Shown here: piece by piece, positions 1-5,354 of the stretch
Layout: each line of letters starts with the position of its first letter
Position numbering within the stretch: the stretch's first letter is position 1
Source: Candidatus Dormiibacterota bacterium
GTDB lineage: Bacteria; Chloroflexota; Dormibacteria; UBA8260; Bog-877
DNA length: 6,914 nt
Direction: 5' to 3'
Assembly: GCA_003133485.1 (NCBI GenBank)
Contig: PKXR01000125.1
Coordinates: 1 to 6,914, forward strand
Notes under the pieces: generated by a model
Told to the model about the DNA's origin: nothing
What the model saw: the letters and a program-made list of their open reading frames with translations, nothing else
Database searches by the model: none
Program-made: the position numbers and the translations under genes

Positions 1-368
1 GACCAGCAGCTTAGATCGGCAGACGCGGCGGAAAGGACCTGAGAAAGCATCTGGTGGCCTTGCTCGAACCATTCCAGCAAGGACTCGTCGTCGGGGTGGG
101 AGGCCATGAGGGCTGACGCCTCGTCCGTCGGCATCTGCGCTGAACGATGCTCGGCGACGTGAGCCGTCGCCCATCGGTGGACGCCTCCGAGGTGGTGGAC
201 CAAGTCGCGGACTTGCCAATCAGGGCAGGTCGGGACCGGGGCGTCCAGACCGGACCTGGTCACGGCCCGCGCGATCGCCTGGCTCTCTCGGTCAATGGCC
301 TCGATCCAGGCGGCCAGGTCCAGCTCCGGGTCTGGGGTCAGGTCCTGGTCTCCTCTCTGAGGCGCCAT
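1..368 (-). CDS. Maleylpyruvate isomerase family mycothiol-dependent enzyme, N-terminal part (runs off left edge)
   Basis: I read this frame directly from the reverse strand; it starts with ATG at 368 and is open for 122 codons to the window edge, so the C-terminal part and stop are missing. The hallmark is CPDWQVRDLVHHLGGVHRW at residues 48-66, preceded by APVPT. This is the N-terminal signature of the DinB-like mycothiol-dependent maleylpyruvate isomerase family (TIGR03083 type). His59 sits where the family has its first metal-ligand histidine; the other ligands lie beyond the edge. Known members use mycothiol as thiol cofactor for isomerisation or S-transfer in the cytoplasm, but most homologues have no known substrate, so only the family is claimed. 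The ATG lies 31 bases inside the end of the upstream GNAT frame, which suggests translational coupling. No strong Shine-Dalgarno is visible before it, and no alternative start in this frame looks better. Confidence 0.85.
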   Translation of the reverse strand, partial: MAPQRGDQDLTPDPELDLAAWIEAIDRESQAIARAVTRSGLDAPVPTCPDWQVRDLVHHLGGVHRWATAHVAEHRSAQMPTDEASALMASHPDDESLLEWFEQGHQMLSQVLSAASADLSCW

Positions 369-910
369 TCCGAGGCCAGGATCCCGTAGATCCATTCGTC
401 GGTCCTCTCGCCCTTCACGAACTCGTTCTGGATCGGTTTGGCCGCCTGGCGCATGCCCAGTCTCTTCATCAGGCGAGCCGAGGGTAGGTTGCGCCCGTCG
501 CAGCGGCCGAACATCCGATGCAATTGGAGCGCCTTGAAGCCCAGCCGGAGCAGCTCGCGCGCCCATTCAGAGGCCAATCCCTGGCCCTGGAAGTCTGGAT
601 GAAAAACAAATCCGATCTCGCCCTGACGATGCTCCTGGTTGTGCACGAACAAGGTCAGGGTACCCGCAATTCGCCCCGACGGCCGATCCACGGCTGCGAG
701 GATCACTGCCTTGTTTTCGACTTCTCGAGAGGGCAACGGGATCGCCAGCGCCAGCTACGTCCGCGTCTCCTCCAGCGTTCGCCGCACCTAGTACATGTAG
801 CGGGCCACGTCGAGCCGCGACTGAATCACCATCAGCTGCTCTTGGTCCGACTCGCGGAGGGCGCGGACAGTCAGCCGCTCGGTTTCGACGGGCCGCGAGA
901 TCTGGGGCAT
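338..910 (-). pseudogene. GNAT-family N-acetyltransferase (RimJ/RimL-like) interrupted by two in-frame TAG codons
   Basis: The frame runs from ATG at 910 to TGA at 340-338 (191 codons with the stop), the normal size for a RimJ/RimL-like acetyltransferase, with no frameshift. The N-terminus has the family's opening strand (ETERLTVRALRESD, residues 9-22) and the VARYMY segment at 35-40. The acetyl-CoA pyrophosphate loop QGQGLA is at about 108-113, HR at about 131-132, the asparagine of the GRN motif near 141 and RLGM at about 150-153. Codon 41 (790-788) and codon 52 (757-755) are both TAG. Homologues have Trp after the RY-x-Y segment, so codon 41 is probably a mutated TGG; codon 52 could come from TGG or CAG. 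The family transfers acetyl from acetyl-CoA to amines or protein N-termini. If the ambers terminate, only a start inside the gene (for example TTG at 736, giving 132 residues) could yield protein, and it would lack the N-terminal strand and helices. I therefore call it a probable recent pseudogene; amber readthrough is the alternative. Confidence 0.8.
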
Positions 911-979
911 CGTCTGAGAGGTTAGTACCGCTCCGAGCCCAAGTTGGCGACGCGGGAGTGGGTCGAGGGCGGTGAGATC

Positions 980-1390
980 TCAGCCGGGGCGCTCGGTGAA
1001 GCTGTACCAGTTACCTGAGTTGTCGCGGAGCACCGCCTCGACCCCGTAAGGCCGATCGGCAGGAGGCTGGTTGAACTGGACGCCGCGAGAAATCAGTTGG
1101 GCGTGGTCGCCCCGGCAGTCGGTGGTGGCCATGACGCCAGGACTGAGGGCGCCCTTGGCGACCAGCGCTCGAACCTGCTGGGCCGTCTCCTGATCGAGCA
1201 TCGAGTGGGAGGGGTCCATTAGCAAAAGCTCCTGTCCCGAACTCCCTGGGGGCCGGACGGTGAGCCACCGCATGTCGTTCTCCAGCTGGATATCGTTGGT
1301 CACTTGGCAGCCCAGCTGGGTGCAGTAGAACTCCTTGGCTGCATCCTGGTCGAGAACCCACACCGAAACGATCGAGATGCCCGTGATCAT
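980..1390 (-). CDS. VOC (glyoxalase/bleomycin-resistance fold) family protein
   Basis: This 136-residue protein has the size and motifs of a single-domain VOC protein with two beta-alpha-beta-beta-beta modules. The first module begins ISIVSVWVLDQDAAKEFY (residues 5-22), followed by RWLTVRPP. The second ends RPYGVEAVLRDNSGNWYSFTE, the usual C-terminal pattern. In such proteins the fold forms a small-molecule or metal site used for glyoxalase, dioxygenase or drug-binding activity; the substrate here cannot be told. ATG at 1390 is preceded by a GGGGGAG-like Shine-Dalgarno (1396-1402) five bases away, which supports this start. It lies 85 bases downstream of, and on the same strand as, a short AraC-type regulator. 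This pairing is familiar in actinobacteria and suggests that the regulator controls the VOC gene. Nothing looks broken. Confidence 0.88.
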   Translation of the reverse strand: MITGISIVSVWVLDQDAAKEFYCTQLGCQVTNDIQLENDMRWLTVRPPGSSGQELLLMDPSHSMLDQETAQQVRALVAKGALSPGVMATTDCRGDHAQLISRGVQFNQPPADRPYGVEAVLRDNSGNWYSFTERPG

Positions 1391-1395
1391 CGCTG

Positions 1396-1402
1396 CTCCC
1401 CC
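1396..1402 (-). promoter_or_regulatory. Shine-Dalgarno of the VOC gene
   Basis: On the minus strand this reads GGGGGAG, with GGAG five bases before ATG 1390. It fixes the VOC start. Confidence 0.6.
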
Positions 1403-1412
1403 TAGAACTAGG
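1401..1412. promoter_or_regulatory. Short inverted repeat before the VOC gene, possible operator
   Basis: CCTAG-AA-CTAGG is a near-perfect dyad with five-base arms, 10 bases upstream of the VOC start codon and overlapping its Shine-Dalgarno. It lies between the AraC-type regulator gene and its presumed target. An operator or a small mRNA hairpin hiding the ribosome site are both possible. The repeat is short enough to occur by chance, and AraC proteins more often bind direct repeats. Confidence 0.25.
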
Positions 1413-1475
1413 CGGTGGTTGGAGGATCAACATAGCCGCAGTGGACCTGCGGTCGCTTCTTCGAAATTGCGTCGA

Positions 1476-1916
1476 TCAGTCCGGGATCTGGTCAGGTTCG
1501 CGCGCAGCACTCAGGGGCAGTCCGCTCTGCCACATCAGGACAAAGCAGCCCGGGATCGGCGCCGGCCCGCCCCGGCGTGAAGCTTCGAGACGGTACCCCG
1601 TGGGGGACATCCCAACTATTCGGGAGAACTGGGCACTGAAGCTGCCCAGGCTGAGGAATCCCACCAGCGGACAGATTTCGGTAACCGTCAGGTTGGCGCT
1701 TCGAAGTAGATCGGAGGCGCGTTCCATCCGGCGCCGGAGCCGGTATCGCCCGGGAGTTTCGCCATAAGTGCGGTGAAAGGCGCGGATGAACTGGGCGGTT
1801 GTGAAGCCAGCTTCTGTGGCCAGCACCGAGACGCGCAGCTTGTGCTGGTAGTCGCGGTCGATCCGATCGCGTGCGCGCCGGAGTGACTGGAGAGCCAGCT
1901 CATCGGTCTGAGCCAT
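1476..1916 (-). CDS. Short AraC/XylS-family transcriptional regulator
   Basis: The 146-residue protein is essentially the AraC-type DNA-binding domain with two helix-turn-helix units. The first lies around residues 28-47 (LRVSVLATEAGFTTAQFIRA) and the second around 76-99. The second leads into the AraC signature VGFLSLGSFSAQFSRIVGMSP and ends in GYR. The N-terminal effector domain of classic AraC proteins is absent. Instead there is a short C-terminal tail containing IPGCFVLMW, which I recognise from the small AraC group encoded beside VOC genes. It probably regulates the VOC gene just downstream, possibly with the tail or a partner sensing a ligand; this is inference. ATG at 1916 is the only good start: a TGA lies in frame upstream, 12 codons before it. 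No clear Shine-Dalgarno is seen. Residues needed for the fold look intact. Confidence 0.88.
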   Translation of the reverse strand: MAQTDELALQSLRRARDRIDRDYQHKLRVSVLATEAGFTTAQFIRAFHRTYGETPGRYRLRRRMERASDLLRSANLTVTEICPLVGFLSLGSFSAQFSRIVGMSPTGYRLEASRRGGPAPIPGCFVLMWQSGLPLSAAREPDQIPD

Positions 1917-2044
1917 TTGATGGCAGCTACCGGAATTGATCGAAGTTCAGCGGGCTCGTCTCCAGGCAAATGCTCGATCCGGGGTGGCGGTGTGCTCTCT
2001 GACGCGGTTAAGTTCGCGAAACGAATGATCTCTCCGGCGCTCTG

Positions 2045-2063
2045 ACACCGGCTTTTCCGGCGC
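2045..2063 (-). terminator. Weak hairpin downstream of tRNA-Ala
   Basis: On the minus strand seven bases can pair across the loop AAAAG (CCGG core, outer pairs including two G-U). It begins 29 bases after the encoded CCA of the tRNA and could end its transcript. There is no T-run after it, so it is only a candidate. The rest of 1917-2092 holds the AraC 5' region, with a TTCGCGAA palindrome at 2013-2020 and no convincing promoter. Confidence 0.25.
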
Positions 2064-2084
2064 CCCAACGGAGGGTAGCGAATA

Positions 2085-2179
2085 GGGTCGCCTGGTGGAG
2101 CGAAGGGGATTCGAACCCCTGACCTCTGCCGTGCGAGGGCAGCGCTCTCCCAGCTGAGCTATCGCCCCGAGGGCGACCC
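2085..2179 (-). repeat. Inverted repeat clamping the tRNA-Ala leader and trailer
   Basis: GGGTCGCC at 2085-2092 and its exact reverse complement GGCGACCC at 2172-2179 bracket the tRNA. In the transcript the 5' copy ends three bases before the first tRNA base, and the 3' copy follows CCA directly. Leader and trailer could thus form eight perfect pairs beneath the acceptor stem, giving an extended precursor stem for end processing. Confidence 0.6.
2093..2168 (-). tRNA. tRNA-Ala(CGC), with encoded CCA
   Basis: The minus strand folds into a complete cloverleaf: acceptor GGGGCGA/TCGCTCC, D stem GCTC/GAGC with loop AGCTGGGA, anticodon stem CTGCC/GGCAG, variable loop AGGTC and T stem AGGGG/CCCCT with loop TTCGAAT. 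The anticodon loop CTCGCAC gives anticodon CGC (2135-2133), which reads the alanine codon GCG. The acceptor stem carries the G3-U70 wobble pair that identifies alanine tRNAs, and the discriminator base is A73 (2096). The mature body is 73 nucleotides (2096-2168), and CCA is encoded at 2095-2093. It lies between the bS22-like gene and the AraC gene on the same strand. Confidence 0.97.
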
Positions 2180-2182
2180 AGT

Positions 2183-2188
2183 ATATCG
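2183..2188 (-). promoter_or_regulatory. Possible -10 box of tRNA-Ala
   Basis: The minus strand reads TATACT here, a close match to a sigma-70-type -10 element, placed so that transcription would begin in the short leader before the tRNA. The best -35 match upstream, TCGACT, is only 15 bases away and overlaps a hairpin, so the promoter call is tentative. Confidence 0.35.
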
Positions 2189-2190
2189 GT

Positions 2191-2221
2191 GGCTAGTCTG
2201 AGTCGAACTCAGCAAGCAGCC
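2191..2221 (-). terminator. Hairpin after the bS22-like gene
   Basis: CTGAGT-loop-ACTCAG (2198-2212) is a perfect six-base dyad with a three-base loop. It is framed by GGCT/AGCC, which could extend the stem with unequal internal loops. It starts nine bases after the bS22-like stop codon and before the tRNA promoter, so it may end that mRNA. No T-run follows, so a termination role is uncertain; it also covers the presumed -35 region of the tRNA. Confidence 0.35.
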
Positions 2222-2229
2222 TAGAAGGG

Positions 2230-2325
2230 TCAGGCGGCGCGCCGTGCCCATCTGGTCTTTTTCAGCATCTTCTTGTGCTTGTGCTTGCGCATTTTCTTGC
2301 GCCGCTTCTTGATCACCGATCCCAC
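2230..2325 (-). CDS. Small basic ribosomal protein bS22-like (AURKAIP1/COX24 domain)
   Basis: A 31-residue frame from GTG 2325 to TGA 2232-2230. It begins MGSVIKKRRKKMRKHKHKKM and ends TRWARRAA, and more than half of the residues are Lys, Arg or His. This is the pattern of the tiny actinobacterial proteins annotated as AURKAIP1/COX24 domain proteins, the mycobacterial member of which is ribosomal protein bS22, found in the small subunit near the decoding region. The usual length is 31-33 residues, and GSVIKKRRK is almost always the start, so I chose the GTG. A GAGG lies 11 bases before it, a rather long spacing. The frame stays open upstream and a longer start at GTG 2385 would give 51 residues, adding a Phe-rich segment; I consider it less likely. 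A good promoter lies at 2406-2435. Confidence 0.88.
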   Translation of the reverse strand: MGSVIKKRRKKMRKHKHKKMLKKTRWARRAA

Positions 2326-2405
2326 GAAGAAGAAGACCTCGAAAAAGCCCGGAGGCAATTGGACGGGGCCCAGGTGCGCGAGCACTCTCGACCCATTACC
2401 CGGCT

Positions 2406-2435
2406 AGTCTACTTGGAGGTAATTCACAGCGTCAA
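2406..2435 (-). promoter_or_regulatory. Sigma-70-type promoter for the bS22-like gene
   Basis: On the minus strand TTGACG (2435-2430) is separated by 18 bases from TAGACT (2411-2406), a near-consensus -35 and a fair -10. Transcription would start near 2399 and give a leader of about 75 bases before GTG 2325. It lies within the divergent region shared with the HIT operon. I found no equally good rightward promoter for that operon in 2326-2461. Confidence 0.5.
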
Positions 2436-2450
2436 ACTGAGCGTGATCTA

Positions 2451-2457
2451 GGGGAGG
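2451..2457 (+). promoter_or_regulatory. Shine-Dalgarno of the HIT gene
   Basis: GGGGAGG lies four bases before ATG 2462, a strong ribosome site that fixes the start of the first gene of the rightward operon. Confidence 0.7.
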
Positions 2458-2461
2458 CGGC

Positions 2462-2968
2462 ATGGAGATTCTCTGGGCGCCCTGGCGGATGGCTTACATC
2501 GAGCGGGAGCCGCCGTCCGAGGGCGAGGAGACCTGCATTTTCTGCGACGCCGCAAAGCCCGGGGGTGATCGCCAAGATCTGCTGATCCATCGATCTAAGC
2601 TGGCGGTCTGCCTGCTCAATCGCTTCCCCTACAATCCGGGCCACCTGATGGTGGCTCCTCAGCGCCACGGCGGAGACCTGGTCAATCTCAAAGAGGGCGA
2701 GCTGCTGGCGGTCATGGAGGAACTGAAACTCGCGACCCGGATCCTGGAGCAGGAGCTCCACTGCGAAGGGCTGAACGGGGGCTGGAACCAGGGCCGGGCG
2801 GCGGGGGCCGGGATCGAGGCCCACCTCCACTTCCATCTAGTTCCCCGCTGGAACGGCGACACCAACTTCATGCCGATTCTTGCCGATGTCAAAGTCGTCC
2901 CCGAGCATTTGGAGGCCACAGCTGCCAAACTGAGAGAGGCGTTCCGATTGCAGTTGGAGCATGCATGA
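2462..2968 (+). CDS. HIT-family nucleotide phosphorylase/hydrolase, Ap4A-phosphorylase-like
   Basis: This 168-residue protein starts LWAPWRMAYI, then CIFC (25-28), RFPYNPGHLMVAP (54-66), AGAGIEAHLHFHLVPRW (114-130) and NGDTNFMPIL. HLHFHLV at 121-127 is the histidine triad; its middle His123 should be the nucleotidylated catalytic residue. CIFC with later histidines is the usual zinc site of this branch. The overall pattern is that of the actinobacterial group containing mycobacterial Ap4A phosphorylase (Rv2613c type), which splits diadenosine tetraphosphate with phosphate into ATP and ADP in the cytoplasm. Phosphorylase rather than hydrolase activity is inferred from the family. The start is supported by a strong Shine-Dalgarno. 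The gene's TGA overlaps the ATG of the oxidoreductase gene (ATGA), so the two are translationally coupled. The protein looks complete and of normal length, slightly shorter than the mycobacterial one. Confidence 0.88.
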   Translation: MEILWAPWRMAYIEREPPSEGEETCIFCDAAKPGGDRQDLLIHRSKLAVCLLNRFPYNPGHLMVAPQRHGGDLVNLKEGELLAVMEELKLATRILEQELHCEGLNGGWNQGRAAGAGIEAHLHFHLVPRWNGDTNFMPILADVKVVPEHLEATAAKLREAFRLQLEHA

Positions 2969-5343
2969 CCACCAAGGCCCCCCGCGCGGATCCGGTTGAA
3001 GAGCCTCGGGTCACCCCGCCCGAGGACTACGCTGCGGGTTGGCCGGCAGTCGGGGTCACCTTCAGGCGCTCCTGGGACGAGATGGGCGTGCGGGTCACCG
3101 CTAAAACCCTGCTCAAACTCAACCAGAAGAAGGGGATCGACTGTCCCGGGTGCGCCTGGCCCGACCCCAATCATCGCAAGACAGTCGAGTTCTGCGAGAA
3201 CGGAGCCAAGCATGTGGCCGCCGAAGCCACCCTCCGGCGGGTGGGTCGGGACTTCTTTCGAGAGCACCCGATTAGCGAGTTGCGCGAGCGCTCGGATTGG
3301 TGGCTGGAGGAGCAGGGCCGCCTGACCGAGCCGATGGTCAAGCGGGCTGGCAGCGACTACTACGAGCCGATCTCCTGGAACAGTGCGGTGGGGGTGGTGG
3401 CGGACCAGCTCAACGCCCTGGACTCGCCCGACCAGGCCATCTTCTACACCTCAGGGCGCACCAGCAACGAGGCCGCCTTTCTCTACGGTTTGTTCGTCAG
3501 GGCCTACGGCACTAACAATTTGCCGGACTGCTCCAACATGTGCCACGAGTCCAGCGGAACCGCGCTCAAGGAAGTGATCGGGATTGGGAAGGGGACCGTC
3601 ACCCTCGAGGATGTCGAGCAGACGGACCTGATCATCATCTGCGGTCAAAACCCCGGCACCAACCACCCCCGGATGCTGACCAGCCTGGAGAAGACCAAGC
3701 ACAACGGCGGAGTCATCGTGGCGGTGAACCCCATGCCAGAGGCGGGGCTCCTGCGCTTCAAGAACCCACAAACGCCGAGGGGGCTTCTGACCGACGGCAC
3801 ACCGCTGGCCGACGACTACCTGCCGATCAGGCTGGCCGGTGACCAGGCCCTCTTCCAGGGCGTGGGTAAGCTGCTGCTGGAGGCCGAGGAGCGGAACCCG
3901 GGAACCGTCCTGGACCACGACTTCATCACCACGTACACCGACGGCTTCGAGGCCTACGCGGAGGCCACTCGCCAGGCATCCTGGGAGGCGATCGAAGAGG
4001 GGAGCGGGCTCACCCGGGAGCAGATCGGCACGCTCGCCGATCGGATCATGGCCGCCAAGTCGGTGATCATCGCCTGGGCGATGGGTCTGACCCAGCACAA
4101 GCGGGCGGTTCCCACGATCCGAGAGGTGACCAACGTCCAGTTGCTCCGGGGCAACATCGGCCGGCCGGGGGCGGGGCTACTGCCAGTCCGGGGGCATAGC
4201 AACGTCCAGGGCGACCGGACGATGGGGATCTTCGAAAATGTGGCGCCCGCCTTCCTGGACAAGCTGGCTGAGGAGTTCCACTTCGAACCGGCCCGGGCCC
4301 GCGGCTGGGACTCGGTCAGCAGCGTGGCGGCGATGCGCGACGGCAAGGCCCGAGTCCTGATCTCCCTCGGAGGCAACTTGGTGCGGGCCATCTCCGACAC
4401 CAACGTGGCCGAACGGGCTATGAGGCAGCTCGACCTGACGGTCAGCGTCGCCACCAAGCTCAACCGGGCGCATGTTGTGACCGGCGATGTCGCCCTGATC
4501 CTGCCCACTCTGGGCCGCACCGAACGCGACCTCCAGAAGTCCGGTCTGCAGCAGGTGACGGTCGAGGACTCGATGGGCGCCGTTCACGCCACCCGGGGGG
4601 TGCTGCCGCCGGCTTCGAAGGACCTGCGCAGCGAGGTGTCGATCATCTGTGGACTCGCTCTTCGGACGCTCGGAAAGCGGGTTCCGATCGCCTGGGAAGC
4701 GATGGCCCATGACTACGGAGTCATCCGGGATCACATCTCGCACGTCGTCCCGGGCTGCGAGGACTACAACGCCAAAATCGCCAACCCGGCGGGGTTCATG
4801 CTGCCGCATCCGCCTCGCGACGAGCGACGGTTCGCGACCGCGACCCAGAAGGCACGCTTCAGTGTCAACGAGCTCCAGATCATCCAGATTCCCCCGGGGC
4901 GGCTCCTGCTGCAGACAATGCGTTCCCACGATCAGTTCAACACCACGATCTACTCCAACGAGGACCGCTACCGGGGGATCCACGACAGCCGCCGAGTGGT
5001 GCTGGTTAATCCGGAGGATCTAGCTGAGCTTGGCCTGGCTGATGGTGACCATGTCGATGTCTTCAGCGAGTGGACTGACGATGTCGAGCGCTGCTTGCGC
5101 GACTACCGGCTGGTCGCCTACCCAACCTCCCGTCAGTGCGCCGCCGCGTACTTCCCGGAGGCCAACGTGCTCATCCCGCTGGAGAGCGTTGCTGAGGGAA
5201 GCAACACTCCCACCTCAAAGTCGGTGATCATCCGGCTGCAGCGGCATGTCCCGGAGGCGCCCGTGGCGTCCCAGTCGGACGGTAGTGCCCAGGCGAGCTC
5301 GAGTTGGGGTGGCCGGGTGTCCGCTTCCCAGACTGGCAGCTAG
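2965..5343 (+). CDS. FdhF/YdeP-type molybdopterin oxidoreductase (formate-dehydrogenase-like alpha subunit)
   Basis: The 792-residue protein fits the FdhF/YdeP family of the DMSO-reductase superfamily (TIGR01701 type, usually about 760-780 residues). The N-terminal region has KGIDCPGCAWPDP with Cys60 and Cys63, then FCENGAKH with Cys77. These three cysteines are the candidates for Fe-S binding; a fourth at the classic spacing is not evident. SNMCHESSG puts Cys193 before His, matching the Sec/Cys-His that ligates molybdenum in formate dehydrogenases. Molybdopterin-guanine-dinucleotide contacts are expected at LLRGNIGRPGAG (from residue 393) and RGHSNVQGDRTMG. The C-terminal molydopterin-binding domain contains RSHDQFNTTIYSNEDRYRG (from 653). 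No Tat signal is seen, so a cytoplasmic enzyme is expected. The true substrate of this family is poorly known, and formate should not be assumed. The last 30 residues are a Ser/Ala-rich tail. It ends with TAG, followed in frame by AGG AGG TGA. Confidence 0.92.
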   Translation: MTTKAPRADPVEEPRVTPPEDYAAGWPAVGVTFRRSWDEMGVRVTAKTLLKLNQKKGIDCPGCAWPDPNHRKTVEFCENGAKHVAAEATLRRVGRDFFREHPISELRERSDWWLEEQGRLTEPMVKRAGSDYYEPISWNSAVGVVADQLNALDSPDQAIFYTSGRTSNEAAFLYGLFVRAYGTNNLPDCSNMCHESSGTALKEVIGIGKGTVTLEDVEQTDLIIICGQNPGTNHPRMLTSLEKTKHNGGVIVAVNPMPEAGLLRFKNPQTPRGLLTDGTPLADDYLPIRLAGDQALFQGVGKLLLEAEERNPGTVLDHDFITTYTDGFEAYAEATRQASWEAIEEGSGLTREQIGTLADRIMAAKSVIIAWAMGLTQHKRAVPTIREVTNVQLLRGNIGRPGAGLLPVRGHSNVQGDRTMGIFENVAPAFLDKLAEEFHFEPARARGWDSVSSVAAMRDGKARVLISLGGNLVRAISDTNVAERAMRQLDLTVSVATKLNRAHVVTGDVALILPTLGRTERDLQKSGLQQVTVEDSMGAVHATRGVLPPASKDLRSEVSIICGLALRTLGKRVPIAWEAMAHDYGVIRDHISHVVPGCEDYNAKIANPAGFMLPHPPRDERRFATATQKARFSVNELQIIQIPPGRLLLQTMRSHDQFNTTIYSNEDRYRGIHDSRRVVLVNPEDLAELGLADGDHVDVFSEWTDDVERCLRDYRLVAYPTSRQCAAAYFPEANVLIPLESVAEGSNTPTSKSVIIRLQRHVPEAPVASQSDGSAQASSSWGGRVSASQTGS

Positions 5344-5349
5344 AGGAGG
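5344..5349 (+). promoter_or_regulatory. Shine-Dalgarno of the methyltransferase gene
   Basis: AGGAGG begins directly after the TAG of the oxidoreductase gene. ATG codons stand two bases (5352) and five bases (5355) downstream; the five-base spacing favours 5355. The layout implies coupled translation. Confidence 0.75.
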
Positions 5350-5354
5350 TGATG

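Noticed and set aside
518..925. Plus-strand frame of 135 codons over the GNAT region
   Set aside because: The minus strand carries clear GNAT motifs; this product has no recognisable features.
2659..3267. 202-codon minus-strand frame across the HIT/oxidoreductase junction
   Set aside because: It spans two confident genes on the other strand and has low-complexity Pro/Ser/Arg-rich content.
3532..3543. Possible selenocysteine site in the oxidoreductase
   Set aside because: The codon at the Mo-ligand position is TGC (Cys193), not TGA, so no selenocysteine insertion is needed.
4177..4983. 268-codon minus-strand frame inside the oxidoreductase gene
   Set aside because: It lies wholly opposite a well-conserved coding sequence in high-GC DNA, where antisense frames stay open by codon bias. 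No domain is recognisable.
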